Shown here one piece after another: positions 17,271-26,168 of a stretch of 64,000 nt of DNA. This DNA is from Sphingosinicella soli (GTDB lineage Bacteria; Pseudomonadota; Alphaproteobacteria; Sphingomonadales; Sphingomonadaceae): the NCBI RefSeq assembly GCF_014199685.1, contig NZ_JACHNZ010000021.1, positions 1 to 64,000 of the forward strand. Reading direction: 5' to 3'. A program made the translations under genes and the position numbers. Every line of letters begins with the position of its first letter. The first letter of the stretch is position 1. The notes below the pieces were generated by a model. It worked only from the letters and a program-made list of their open reading frames with translations, ran no database searches and was not told the origin of the DNA.

Positions 17271-18122
17271 ATGCTCTTCGCTTACGAGGATGCCGGGAAA
17301 GACCGATTTCGCACGGCGGCGATCCCGAGCGAACTCGTCCGCCTCTACGGTGGTCAGCTTATCGCGCAGGCGCTCGGCGCCATGCAGAAAACCGTTTCGC
17401 CGGAGAAAACCGCGCACAGTTTCCACGCCTATTTCGGTCGCCCCGGCCATATCGACAAAGACCTCGATTTCGCCGTCCTGCGGGATAACGATGGGCGCAG
17501 CTTCTCCACCCGGCGTGTCACGGTAACGCAGGACGGCGCTGTCATCCTGACCGCATCGGCATCCTTTCAGGTCGGCGAGGACGGCCCGCGCCACCAGTTT
17601 CCGATGCCCGACGTCCCCCCGCCGGAGGGGCTGCGACCGCTGCACGACTATGTGGCCGAGGCTGCCGATCGTTTGCCCGTGCGTCACCGTCCTTTCTGGC
17701 TGGGGCAGCACCAGTTCGAATGGCGTCCGGTCGAACCGTTCCGCATCTTCAGCGGCGGCCCGCCGACGGCGGGGCCCCACTACTGGCTGAAACTGAAAGC
17801 CCGGCTGGGAGATGACGAGGCGGAGCACCAGCGCTACCTCACCTACGTTTCCGATCTCCACATTCTCCACGCCGGCCTCGCGCCGCTCGCGATCGGCTGG
17901 GCGGACGACCATCTGCAAACGTCGAGCCTCGATCATGCGCTCTGGTTCCACGACCGCTTTCGGGTTGACGAATGGCTGCTCTATACGCTGGACAGTCCGG
18001 CAGCAGGCGGCGGCCGGGCGCTTGGCAGGGGCACACTCCATGCGTCGGACGGCCGGCTGGTGGCGACGGTCTCCCAGGAAGGGCTGATCCGCGTGCACGA
18101 GACGCCCAGAAGCCGGTTCTGA
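17271..18122 (+). CDS. tesB: Acyl-CoA thioesterase II (TesB family)
   Basis: A 283-residue double-hotdog thioesterase that hydrolyses acyl-CoA. It shows family landmarks LYGGQLIAQAL, SFHAYFGRPG, the segment RRVTVTQDGAVILTASASF, and LDHALWFHDRF near the C-terminus, with catalytic residues of the Asp-Thr/Ser-Gln type. The length is normal for TesB from ATG 17271, but no good ribosome-binding site precedes it. The open frame continues upstream with no other ATG, GTG or TTG, so the exact start is uncertain. It may release the free acid or recycle CoA from dead-end intermediates. Confidence 0.85.
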   Translation: MLFAYEDAGKDRFRTAAIPSELVRLYGGQLIAQALGAMQKTVSPEKTAHSFHAYFGRPGHIDKDLDFAVLRDNDGRSFSTRRVTVTQDGAVILTASASFQVGEDGPRHQFPMPDVPPPEGLRPLHDYVAEAADRLPVRHRPFWLGQHQFEWRPVEPFRIFSGGPPTAGPHYWLKLKARLGDDEAEHQRYLTYVSDLHILHAGLAPLAIGWADDHLQTSSLDHALWFHDRFRVDEWLLYTLDSPAAGGGRALGRGTLHASDGRLVATVSQEGLIRVHETPRSRF

Positions 18123-18142
18123 GCGAGCGATTGGAAAGAGTC

Positions 18143-18652
18143 ATGACGTCCGCCGGATTTACAGTCGTGAAGCCTCACCGGGCCTTCGAGGATCTCGTCG
18201 TCGGCGAATTTCGCAAATCACGCGAACGCGTCGTCACGCAGGACGAAATTCTCGCGTTCGCCCGCACCTATGATCCGCAGTGGTTTCATGCCGATAGCGA
18301 ACTGGCGCGCGAATCGGTTTTCGGCGAGGTCGTCGCGAGCGGCATTCATGTGCTGGCGATGTGGCGGCAACTCGATCACGAAATCAACAGCGACATCGAT
18401 TTCGTCTGCGGCGTGGGGTGGGATGAGCTGCGCCTGCGCCGCGCGATCCGTGCGGGCGATGTGATCCACGTCACGTCCCGGATCGTCGAACTGAAGCCGT
18501 CTGCGAGTCGCGACGACCGGGGCACCGCGCTGACGCGTTACGCCGTCGTCACGCAGGATGGAACCGAGGCGGTGACGTTCACCAGCATCAACCTCGTCTA
18601 CACGCGCGCCGCGCGCGAAAGACGCTCGGTTAGCGACCCGGCTTCGACATAA
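18143..18652 (+). CDS. MaoC-like dehydratase/enoyl-CoA hydratase
   Basis: A 169-residue single-hotdog protein. The hydratase-2 signature appears as YDPQWFHADSELA, with the catalytic Asp and His, followed by FGEVVASGIHVLAMW. Such enzymes add water to 2-enoyl-CoA to give 3-hydroxyacyl-CoA. It follows the thioesterase gene after 20 bp. With the acyl-CoA dehydrogenase and the thiolase-fold/DUF35 pair it could form a side-chain shortening module. Its last 55 bp overlap the 3' end of the convergent azoreductase-like gene. Confidence 0.85.
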   Translation: MTSAGFTVVKPHRAFEDLVVGEFRKSRERVVTQDEILAFARTYDPQWFHADSELARESVFGEVVASGIHVLAMWRQLDHEINSDIDFVCGVGWDELRLRRAIRAGDVIHVTSRIVELKPSASRDDRGTALTRYAVVTQDGTEAVTFTSINLVYTRAARERRSVSDPAST

Positions 18653-19236
18653 GCCTGCCGCATCGCGGCCTCGACGACATCTTCGGAGCCGAAGGTCGGC
18701 ATGACGCGGATGGTGTGAACATCGCCGACCCCGATGAATCCCAACCATTGCTGAAGATAAGCCGCCTGGTGATCGAGCGATGCCATCGGTCCTTCTGGAC
18801 GCGTATCGAGCGCCCCTGCGGCCACAATGATCGCGAAGCCGTGCGCGGCGTGGCCGATGACATTTCCGTTCGCGTCGGCTGAAAACGCCATGCCCGGCTG
18901 CGTAATCACATCGATGTAATGCTTCAGGCGGTAAGGCACGCCGAAGTTCCACGCAGGCGTGCTGATCAGCCAACCGTCGAAGGCGAGGAAATGCGCAGCC
19001 ATGTCGCGGATGCGGTCCCAGTCCGCCGCGATCTCGCCCGCCACGTCCTCTCCGGCAAGCAGCGCATAGCGGCCCTCAATGGTTTCACCAGCGAGCGCAG
19101 GCAAGTCCACCGTATCGAGATCGAGCGTCTCGACCGCCACGTCGTCGAGGCGTTCCAGAAGGTGACGCGCCACCATGGCCGAACGCGAGCGATTGCCGCG
19201 CGGGCTGGCGTTTATGTGAATAAGGCGGCGTGTCAC
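18598..19236 (-). CDS. FMN-dependent NADH:quinone reductase/azoreductase-like flavoprotein
   Basis: A 212-residue flavodoxin-fold protein of the AzoR type. The N-terminal FMN phosphate loop is HINASPRGNRSRS. The flavin-binding stretch is STPAWNFGVPYRLKHYID, followed by MAFSADANGNVIG. AzoR enzymes reduce quinones by two electrons, which would limit redox cycling of catechol or quinone products. The start is GTG 19236, 8 bp after the stop of the acyl-CoA dehydrogenase gene, so it is the last gene of a seven-gene minus-strand unit. Confidence 0.82.
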   Translation of the reverse strand: MTRRLIHINASPRGNRSRSAMVARHLLERLDDVAVETLDLDTVDLPALAGETIEGRYALLAGEDVAGEIAADWDRIRDMAAHFLAFDGWLISTPAWNFGVPYRLKHYIDVITQPGMAFSADANGNVIGHAAHGFAIIVAAGALDTRPEGPMASLDHQAAYLQQWLGFIGVGDVHTIRVMPTFGSEDVVEAAMRQAYVEAGSLTERLSRAARV

Positions 19237-19244
19237 GATACCGC

Positions 19245-20405
19245 TCAGCGGCGCTGGTCGAACCGGCGCCCCAGCATGGCTCCGGCGATGTTCACCTTCT
19301 GGATATCGATCGCCCCGCCCGCGATCCCCCATCCCCAGCTGTCGCGCAGGCGGCGTTCCATCGGGAACTCCTTGGAATAGCCGTATGCGCCCATCAACTG
19401 CATCGCGTCGCCCGTCACTTCGCGGGCGATGGAATTCGCGAAGCATTTCGCCGTCGAACTGTCGAGGATGGACGGGAGCCCGTCCTGCGCGTTCGCCGCC
19501 GCGCGCCAGATCAGCAGCCGCGCCGCCTCGCACTTCATGTGCATCTCGGCGAGCTTGATCTGAACCGCCTGGAAATCCGCGATCGGCTTGCCGAACTGCT
19601 TGCGCTCCTGCACGTATTCGGAAACATCCTCTAGCGCGCCCGACGCCTGCCCGAGCGCCATCGTGGCGTTGCCGCAGCGTTCCAGATCGAACGCCTCCAT
19701 CAGCTTCTTGAAGCCGCCGGCGGCAACGACGATGTTTTCGGCCGGAACCTCGCAATCATCGAAATAAAGATCGGACGACGGCACGCCGCGAAAGCCCATC
19801 AGCTGCTCGTTGGAACCGAATGTGAGACCCGGGGTATCCTTTTCCACGAGCACGGCACCGATGGCTTTTGCACCGGGGTCGTCCGAAAGTCTGCAATACA
19901 CGACATAGCCGTCGGCATGACCGCCGCCCGAGCACCAGCGCTTGATGCCGTTCAGGATCACCTTGTCGCCGCGAATCTCGCCGCGCGTTTTCAGATCGGT
20001 CAGCGCCGAACCGGCGTCGGGCTCCGACATCGATACGGCAACCTGCATCTCGCCCCGGCAGACGGCAGGAACGACGCGCGCCTTCAGCGCGTCGGACGCG
20101 AAGTGTTCGATGGCGCGCACCGGCCCCACCGACGATTCGAAGATCGGGAAGGCGACGGCGGACGAAATCTTCGCGAATTCCTCAAGCACGATCAGCGCCT
20201 CGACATTGCCGAGGCCGAGCCCACCAAGGTCAGCGGGAATGTTGATGCCGAGGAAACCCATCTCCGCATACCGGCGCACGAGATCGTGGCTCGGCGGTTT
20301 GTTGTCGCGCTCCAGTTCGGCGGCGATGGCGGGCAGTTCCGCACGTGCGAACGCGCGGGCGGCAGCGCGTAGCTGCTCCTGCTCGGAACTCAGTCTGAAA
20401 TCCAT
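19245..20405 (-). CDS. Acyl-CoA dehydrogenase
   Basis: A 386-residue flavoprotein that introduces an alpha,beta double bond into an acyl-CoA. Landmarks are MGFLGINIPADLGGLG, VSMSEPDAGSALTDLKTRG, FRGVPSSDLYFDDCEVP and ERKQFGKPIADFQAVQ. The residue equivalent to the catalytic Glu of medium-chain enzymes is Gly (IAGGAIDIQ). A Glu is present in FDLERCGNA, the position used by isovaleryl- and long-chain-type enzymes, so a branched or bulky acyl-CoA is a plausible substrate. It precedes the azoreductase-like gene and follows the E2 gene. ATG 20405 gives a full N-terminus. Confidence 0.9.
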   Translation of the reverse strand: MDFRLSSEQEQLRAAARAFARAELPAIAAELERDNKPPSHDLVRRYAEMGFLGINIPADLGGLGLGNVEALIVLEEFAKISSAVAFPIFESSVGPVRAIEHFASDALKARVVPAVCRGEMQVAVSMSEPDAGSALTDLKTRGEIRGDKVILNGIKRWCSGGGHADGYVVYCRLSDDPGAKAIGAVLVEKDTPGLTFGSNEQLMGFRGVPSSDLYFDDCEVPAENIVVAAGGFKKLMEAFDLERCGNATMALGQASGALEDVSEYVQERKQFGKPIADFQAVQIKLAEMHMKCEAARLLIWRAAANAQDGLPSILDSSTAKCFANSIAREVTGDAMQLMGAYGYSKEFPMERRLRDSWGWGIAGGAIDIQKVNIAGAMLGRRFDQRR

Positions 20406-20440
20406 GATATGTCTCCCCAGGGCGCCAGCGCCTCCTGACG

Positions 20441-21829
20441 CTAAAGCAGTTCGGGTCGCTCGATCAGATTTGCGAGCGCCGCCATGAAACGTCCGCCGTC
20501 GGCACCGTCGATCGCGCGGTGATCGCACGACAGCGACAGATGCAGAACCGGCACGATACGAATGGCCCCGTCGTCGTCTATCGGTTCCGGCCGCGCGGTG
20601 CCGACGGCAAGGATCGCACCCTGCGGCGGATTGATGATCGCATCGAATTGCTCGACCCCGAACCCGCCGAGGTTGGAAAGCGAAAAGCTGCCCCCGGTGA
20701 ATTCTTCGGGTTTGAGCTTGCCCGCCTTCGCCCGCTGCGCCAGCGCCTGCATCGCGGCCGATATGTCGACGATGCTGCGTTCGTCGGCGCGCGTCACGAT
20801 GGGCGTGACGAGCCCCTTTTCGGTGGCGACGGCGACGGCGATATCGGCCGATTCGAACCGGTGAATATCGTTGCCGTGGACCTGAATGTTCACCTGCGGC
20901 ACTTCCATCAGCGCAAGCGCGCACGCCCTGATGAGGTAATCGTTGACGCTGGGACGCTGCCCCTGCACCGCCGCCCGCAGCGCCAGCAGCCGGTCCGCCC
21001 GCACCCTGCGCCGAATATAGAAATGCGGAATCGTCGCCTTGGATTCGGTCAACCGGCGCGCGATGGTCCGCCGCATCGACGACATCGCGTTTACCGTCAC
21101 GCCTGATACCGGCGGCGCAACTACGGTGGCCTGAGGCGCCACAGGCTGAATTTGCGCGAGGACATCCGCCTTGCGAACGCGCCCGCGCGCGCCGGTGCCG
21201 GAAATTCCGGCGAGCGGCACGTCGTGAAGGACAGAGAGCCGCTTCGCCATCGGCGATGCGAAAACGTCCGTATCGGGGCTGAGCGGATATGGCCCGGCGA
21301 GTGTATTCGACGCAACCGGCCGCACAACCTGATCGATATCCTGCGCCGTGATCCGCCCGCCCGGACCGGAGCCCTTGATCGTCGCAACATCGACACCGGC
21401 TGCGGCCGCGCGTGTCAATGCGACCGGGCTGATGGCGATCCCTGCGGGAATTTCAGGCGCGGCGGGGGGTGGCGGAGCAGCAGCGGGCGGTGCCTTCGCA
21501 TCGGCGGCGCCTGCGTCGGGCTCGAAGCTCGTATCGGCCTGTTTGAAATTCGCAACGAAGGCGTCGATGTCCGCCGCTGCGGCCTCGCCGTCCGACAGCA
21601 CCGCCAGCAGCGCGCCGACCGGATAGGTGCCGCCCGCCTCGGCGAGTATGCGCACGAAACGCCCGGCCGCTTCCGCCTCGATCTCGTTGGTGATCTTGTC
21701 GGTTTCAACGAGCGTGAGGACCGCGCCCTTCGTAAAGGGTTCGTTCTCTCCCACCATCCATTCCGAGATGGTTCCCTCACTCATTTCGATGCCCCATTTC
21801 GGCATCGTGAAGGCCTTGAGCGTTGCCAT
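20441..21829 (-). CDS. 2-oxoacid dehydrogenase complex E2 (dihydrolipoamide acyltransferase)
   Basis: A 462-residue E2 with one N-terminal lipoyl domain (ETDKITNEIEA, lipoylated Lys), a proline/alanine linker, a peripheral-subunit-binding domain (SPMAKRLSVLHDVPL, then GRVRKADVLA) and a C-terminal catalytic domain with DHRAIDGADGGRF. It transfers the acyl group made by E1 to CoA. Together with E1-beta and E1-alpha just upstream it forms an acetoin- or branched-chain-type complex. No E3 (lipoamide dehydrogenase) gene is present in the window, so the housekeeping E3 must serve. Confidence 0.92.
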   Translation of the reverse strand: MATLKAFTMPKWGIEMSEGTISEWMVGENEPFTKGAVLTLVETDKITNEIEAEAAGRFVRILAEAGGTYPVGALLAVLSDGEAAAADIDAFVANFKQADTSFEPDAGAADAKAPPAAAPPPPAAPEIPAGIAISPVALTRAAAAGVDVATIKGSGPGGRITAQDIDQVVRPVASNTLAGPYPLSPDTDVFASPMAKRLSVLHDVPLAGISGTGARGRVRKADVLAQIQPVAPQATVVAPPVSGVTVNAMSSMRRTIARRLTESKATIPHFYIRRRVRADRLLALRAAVQGQRPSVNDYLIRACALALMEVPQVNIQVHGNDIHRFESADIAVAVATEKGLVTPIVTRADERSIVDISAAMQALAQRAKAGKLKPEEFTGGSFSLSNLGGFGVEQFDAIINPPQGAILAVGTARPEPIDDDGAIRIVPVLHLSLSCDHRAIDGADGGRFMAALANLIERPELL

Positions 21830-21840
21830 GGCCCCGCCCC

Positions 21841-22851
21841 TCAGCGGAATGCGAGAACGTGGCGAACCGCGTCCTCGATCTTTTGCGGAGACGGCACCCA
21901 GGCGCGTTCGAGTTCGCGCGCGTACGGGATCGGCGAATGCGGCCCCGTGACCATCGCCGGCGGCGCCTTCAGGCTCGTGAACGCCTTGGATGCGACGATG
22001 GCGGCAATGTCGGCGGCCAGGCTGCAGCGCGGCGGGCTTTCGTCCACGATGACCAGCCGTCCCGTCTCCTCGACCGAATCGAGAATGGCTTCCTCGTCAA
22101 GCGGACTCGTCGTCCGAAGGTCGAGCAGATCGGCGCCGATGCCTTCGGCCGCCAGCTTGTCGCATGTCTTTTCGGCAAACCCGACCATGCGTCCGCACGC
22201 CACGATGGTCACGTCGCCGCCTTCGCGCACGACACGCGCCTCGCCGAAGCGCTGGCGATACTCGCCGTCGGGAACCTCGCCCTTCACGCCGTAGAGCGTC
22301 TTGTGTTCCATGAACATCACAGGGTCATCGCCGCGCAGCGCCTCGGTGAGCAGCCCCTTGGCGTCGGCGGGCGTGGCGGGAAGCACCACCTTCAGACCCG
22401 GCATCGCGGTCAACAGCGCATAGACCGACTGGCTGTGCTGCGCCGCCGCGTTCATGCCCGCGCCGTAGATCATCCGCACCACGGCCGGGCATTTCGTCTT
22501 GCCGCCGAACATGTAGCGAAACTTCGCCATCTGGTTCCAGAGCTGGTCGAGGCTGACGCCGATGAAGTCCGCGAACATCAGTTCCGCGACCGGCCGCTTG
22601 CCGGCAAGCGCCGCGCCCGCCGCCGCGCCGATGATGGCGCTTTCCGAAATCGGCGTATCGATGACACGGCCCGCGCCGAACTTCGCGTAGAGCCCCCCGG
22701 TGGTTCCCCAGATGCCGCCGATCGCTTCCTGGCCACCGGCCGTTCCGGCACCGCCGACGACGTCCTCGCCGAGCACGATAATATTGGAATCGCGTTCCAT
22801 TTCAGCGTGAAGCGTGCGGTTGATCGCCTCGCGGATATTCATGATTGCCAC
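21841..22851 (-). CDS. 2-oxoacid dehydrogenase complex E1 beta subunit
   Basis: A 336-residue transketolase-like beta subunit: NIREAINRTLHAEMERD at the N-terminus, VLGEDVVGGAGTAGG, TPISESAIIGAAAGAAL and LLDLRTTSPLDEEAI in the C-terminal domain. It pairs with the alpha subunit to form the thiamine-diphosphate active site that decarboxylates a 2-oxoacid or cleaves acetoin. It starts 13 bp downstream of the alpha gene and ends 11 bp before the E2 gene, so the three are clearly one unit. Confidence 0.92.
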   Translation of the reverse strand: MAIMNIREAINRTLHAEMERDSNIIVLGEDVVGGAGTAGGQEAIGGIWGTTGGLYAKFGAGRVIDTPISESAIIGAAAGAALAGKRPVAELMFADFIGVSLDQLWNQMAKFRYMFGGKTKCPAVVRMIYGAGMNAAAQHSQSVYALLTAMPGLKVVLPATPADAKGLLTEALRGDDPVMFMEHKTLYGVKGEVPDGEYRQRFGEARVVREGGDVTIVACGRMVGFAEKTCDKLAAEGIGADLLDLRTTSPLDEEAILDSVEETGRLVIVDESPPRCSLAADIAAIVASKAFTSLKAPPAMVTGPHSPIPYARELERAWVPSPQKIEDAVRHVLAFR

Positions 22852-22864
22852 GGCCGATCCCCCC

Positions 22865-23836
22865 TCAATAATCCACGTAGACGTCTTTGGCGACGCTTTC
22901 CGGATCGGGCGGCGGTGCCGCCCGCGCCTCGCTCACGGCCTCGTCGATCAGCTGCGCGACCTCCGCATCGATGGCGTCCAACTCAGCAAGATCGAGCAGA
23001 CCCGCATCGCCCACGCGCGCACGAAACGCCTTCAGACAGTCGCGCTCCTCGCGGATCCGGTCCAGCTCGCCGGGCCCGCGATAGCGCTGCGGATCGCCCT
23101 CGAAGTGGCCGTAGAACCGCTCCGTATCCAGCTCGATCGCCGCCGGACCGTTGCCCGCGCGGACGTAATCGAGGAGTTCCCGCATGGTCTCATACGTGTC
23201 GAAATAGTCGGAGCCGTTGGCGCGCCAGGCTTTCATGCCGAACGCTTCCGCGCGGCTGGCGATGTCCTTGTTCGTGCCGACCGCATAATCGACGCCGGTG
23301 TGTTCGGAATAGTGGTTGTTCTCGAATACGAAAATGGCAGGCGCCTTGACGACGACCGCAAGGTTCATGGCCTCGAACGTCGTCCCCTGGTTGCAGGCGC
23401 CGTCACCGGAAAAGGCGATCGCGACATGGCCGTTTCCGTCCAGCTTGGCGGCGATCGCAGCGCCGACCGCTTGCGGCGCACCGGCGCCGACGATCCCGTT
23501 CGCCCCCAGCATGCCCAGCGAAAGGTCCGCGATATGCATGGACCCGCCGCGCCCTTTACAGAGCCCGTCCCTGCGGCCGTAGATTTCCTTCATCATCCCC
23601 TTCACGTCGCAGCCCTTGGCGATGCAGTGCCCGTGGCCGCGGTGCGTGGAAACAATGAAATCCTCGACCGCGAGATGATCGCAAACCCCCACGGCAGCCG
23701 CTTCCTGGCCGCAGTAAAGATGCGTGAAACCGGCAATCTCGCCGGTCTTGATCTCGTCGTGCAGCCGTTCCTCGAACTGGCGGATCGTCGCCATCCGGCG
23801 ATAGGCGCCAAGCAGATCATCCCTCGAAAGCTGCAT
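22865..23836 (-). CDS. 2-oxoacid dehydrogenase complex E1 alpha subunit
   Basis: A 323-residue thiamine-diphosphate-binding subunit. The TPP motif is GDGACNQGTTFEAMNLA running on to FENN. HLYCGQEAAAVGVC and HRGHGHCIAKG are typical of acetoin dehydrogenase or pyruvate/branched-chain E1 alpha. Two ATGs lie close together (23842 and 23836). GGGAG sits about 7 bp from the second and only 1 bp from the first, so 23836 is preferred. It follows the third Rieske gene after 50 bp and leads the E1-E2 cassette. Confidence 0.9.
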   Translation of the reverse strand: MQLSRDDLLGAYRRMATIRQFEERLHDEIKTGEIAGFTHLYCGQEAAAVGVCDHLAVEDFIVSTHRGHGHCIAKGCDVKGMMKEIYGRRDGLCKGRGGSMHIADLSLGMLGANGIVGAGAPQAVGAAIAAKLDGNGHVAIAFSGDGACNQGTTFEAMNLAVVVKAPAIFVFENNHYSEHTGVDYAVGTNKDIASRAEAFGMKAWRANGSDYFDTYETMRELLDYVRAGNGPAAIELDTERFYGHFEGDPQRYRGPGELDRIREERDCLKAFRARVGDAGLLDLAELDAIDAEVAQLIDEAVSEARAAPPPDPESVAKDVYVDY

Positions 23837-23886
23837 CTTCATTCTCCCGCCCTTCCGCCTGGAAGGATCATTTTTTCGTCCGTATG

Positions 23887-25221
23887 TCAGATATCGCCGG
23901 GTGTTTTGCCGCCCGGCCCATAGATGTAATCGTCGAGAACCTTGTGGAAATGCCGAATGCGCAGCTCCTGGTCGCCGACCCACAAGCCCTTGAACGCATC
24001 CGAATGCATGCCCTTCTGCACGGTCGGCAGATTGTACGCGTCCTGATCCAGCACCTGCCCGATCGAGCGGTCGCCGTGTTTGAAGCGCTTGTGCTTGGGC
24101 CTCTCCGGCCATTCCTCTCCGTCCGGCACCAGTTCGAACAGCCAGATGTCGTAGAGCATCTTGTTCGGGTCGGTCGCGTGCGGACGCTGCCGGAACAGCA
24201 TCACGTCATCGGCATGCACGTTCATGGATACGTTGGGGAAGATCGTATAATGATAGTCGTCGGTCAGCTGGTCGTCGTTCAGCTCCGAATAGTCCTTGCC
24301 CTGCGCCGCGCCGTGCTTGCGCTTGAACAGCTGGACGTCGCGGCGGATATCGCTGGTGCGCCCTTCATATTCCGCCGGGTCCATGCCCGCCTTCACCATC
24401 ACCTCGTAAATCGCCGGCGGAATTGCGGACGGCAGCGCAACTCGCGGACTGATCGCGGCGAACGGCACCAGATAGCGATTGTGCTTTTCGTAGCAATCGA
24501 TCTGGACGTTCACATCATCGAGATACCACTGAAGCTGCGGGTGAATGCCCTGCACGTGGTACGTCTCGCTGAAGGCATCGACGCTGGCCTTCCAGTTGCA
24601 ATCCCACTCGACCGTGATGTCGCGCGCCCACGCCATGCGTTCCATATGATAGGGACCGAGATGCTGCGGCATCGGATCGAGATACTGCTCCAGCGGCTCG
24701 ACGTCGGGATTGAGCGAATACCAGACGAACCCGCCCCATTCCGCGCAGGGATAGCGCTGCAGGGACGCGCCGGGAGGGCAGCCCTGCGGAAACGTGTCGA
24801 GATCGGGAATTCGCTCGATGCGTCCATCCAGACCGTAGGTCCAGTGATGGTACAGGCAGCGGAAATGCTCGACATTGCCGAGCCCTTCGGGGCGGAGCCG
24901 GTTGCCGCGATGCAGGCAGACATTGGGGAACGCACGCACCGAGAGATCCGGCTGGCGCACGATCAGCACCGATTCCTTGCCGATTTCCGTGCAGATGTAA
25001 TCGCCCGGTTCCGGCATATCGTCGCAGCGCCCGCCCAGCAGCCAGACCTTGGTCCAGATCCGCTCCCACTCCAGCTTCATGAACGCTTCGGTGGTGTATC
25101 GCTCTGCCGGGATGATGTCATGGCCAAGGTCGGGGTCTTCCGCCTTCCAGGCAGGCGTACCCTCCGGCCAATCCTGCGGATTGACGCGAATGACCTCAAT
25201 CTGGCGCTTGACGTCCGGCAT
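23887..25221 (-). CDS. Aromatic-ring-hydroxylating oxygenase, Rieske alpha subunit (3 of 3)
   Basis: A 444-residue Rieske oxygenase. Cluster ligands are Cys102/His104 (CLHRGNR) and Cys122/His125 (CLYHHWTYG). The iron site is in SETYHVQGIHPQ, with a likely Asp in LTDDYHYTIFPN. The layout, with the Rieske ligands at almost the same residue numbers, matches the oxygenase at 8623-9993, so the two are probably paralogues with different ring positions or substrates. It lies between the SDR and the E1-alpha gene in the long minus-strand unit. No reductase or ferredoxin is encoded nearby. Confidence 0.92.
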   Translation of the reverse strand: MPDVKRQIEVIRVNPQDWPEGTPAWKAEDPDLGHDIIPAERYTTEAFMKLEWERIWTKVWLLGGRCDDMPEPGDYICTEIGKESVLIVRQPDLSVRAFPNVCLHRGNRLRPEGLGNVEHFRCLYHHWTYGLDGRIERIPDLDTFPQGCPPGASLQRYPCAEWGGFVWYSLNPDVEPLEQYLDPMPQHLGPYHMERMAWARDITVEWDCNWKASVDAFSETYHVQGIHPQLQWYLDDVNVQIDCYEKHNRYLVPFAAISPRVALPSAIPPAIYEVMVKAGMDPAEYEGRTSDIRRDVQLFKRKHGAAQGKDYSELNDDQLTDDYHYTIFPNVSMNVHADDVMLFRQRPHATDPNKMLYDIWLFELVPDGEEWPERPKHKRFKHGDRSIGQVLDQDAYNLPTVQKGMHSDAFKGLWVGDQELRIRHFHKVLDDYIYGPGGKTPGDI

Positions 25222-25248
25222 GATCCGATCCCCGGAACCCTCTATTGT

Positions 25249-26010
25249 CTAGAAATGCGTGCGGTTGGTGAAGCCGCCATCAACGACGAGATGCGATCCG
25301 TTGCACCAGCTTGCCGCCGGGCTGGCGAGGAAAACGATGCAGCGGGCGATCTCCTCGGGTGTTCCCAGGCGTCCGAGCGGCTGCTGGCGCAGCTGCGACT
25401 GATAGAATTTTTCCATCGTGCCCTTGATCATGTCCCAGTTGCCGCCCTCGAACTCCACCGGACCCGGCGAAACGACGTTGACGCGAATCCCGTCCTTGCC
25501 GTGGAACAGCGCAAGCTGTTTGCCCCACGTGACAAGCGACGCCTTCATGGCGTTGTACGCCTGCGGCCCGCCCATAGCCTCTCCGGCAGAGGTCGTGGCG
25601 ATCAGCACGATCGCGCCGCCACCCTTCTCCGTCATGGTCGGCAGCACCGCCTCGACAGCGCGAACCGGGCCCATCACGTCGACCTCGAAGGCATTCTGCC
25701 AGTATTTCTCGCTGCCCATGCCGCCGCCCGCCGACGTGATCGGAATCAGGATGTCGCAGCCGTCCAGCGCCTCGATCGCCCAGGCCAGCCAATCCTTGTA
25801 ATCATCGGCTTTCTTTACGTTGACGGCCTTGCCGACGACGTTGGTGCCGTACTTGCGCAGGTTCGCGACCGCGTCTTTCACGCCGTCCTCGGAACGGGCG
25901 GCGATGGCGATGTCGCAGCCTTCGCGCGCAAGCGCCTCGGCGGTCGCCATGCCGATGCCGCGGGCCGCGCCAACCAGAATTGCCTTCTTGCCTTGCAGCC
26001 CCAGATCCAT
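25249..26010 (-). CDS. Short-chain dehydrogenase/reductase
   Basis: A 253-residue SDR with the cofactor motif VGAARGIGMAT, active-site Thr/Ser in IATTSAGEA, catalytic YNAMK and the C-terminal VDGGF. GGAGG stands 5 bp before ATG 26010. It heads a long unit (SDR, Rieske oxygenase, E1-alpha, E1-beta, E2, acyl-CoA dehydrogenase, azoreductase-like) that diverges from the TetR gene across operator site 6. It is likely an alcohol or cis-diol dehydrogenase acting after a Rieske oxygenase, but that is inference from position. Confidence 0.87.
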   Translation of the reverse strand: MDLGLQGKKAILVGAARGIGMATAEALAREGCDIAIAARSEDGVKDAVANLRKYGTNVVGKAVNVKKADDYKDWLAWAIEALDGCDILIPITSAGGGMGSEKYWQNAFEVDVMGPVRAVEAVLPTMTEKGGGAIVLIATTSAGEAMGGPQAYNAMKASLVTWGKQLALFHGKDGIRVNVVSPGPVEFEGGNWDMIKGTMEKFYQSQLRQQPLGRLGTPEEIARCIVFLASPAASWCNGSHLVVDGGFTNRTHF

Positions 26011-26146
26011 CCCCGCCTCCTTAAACTTTAGTTTCGCAACGATTTTCGCAGCGCCGTCCACAGATCGCGCGCATTCCACCATAGCCGAGAGGTTGCGCCG
26101 CCTGCTTGCTCAGACTTTTGAACCAAGCCCTGCACATTGGCAAGCA

Positions 26147-26168
26147 AAAAACATGCATGACTGTTTTC
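26147..26168. promoter_or_regulatory. Island operator, site 6 (TetR gene / seven-gene operon)
   Basis: AAAAACAT-N6-CTGTTTTC with a GCATGA centre. It lies between the start of the seven-gene minus-strand operon (26010) and the start of the TetR gene (26288). Its position would let the TetR protein control both itself and the operon. Confidence 0.7.

Noticed and set aside
23884-26031. A 715-codon open frame opposite the Rieske and SDR genes
   Set aside because: Same reason: it is antisense to two well-recognised genes and spans their boundary.
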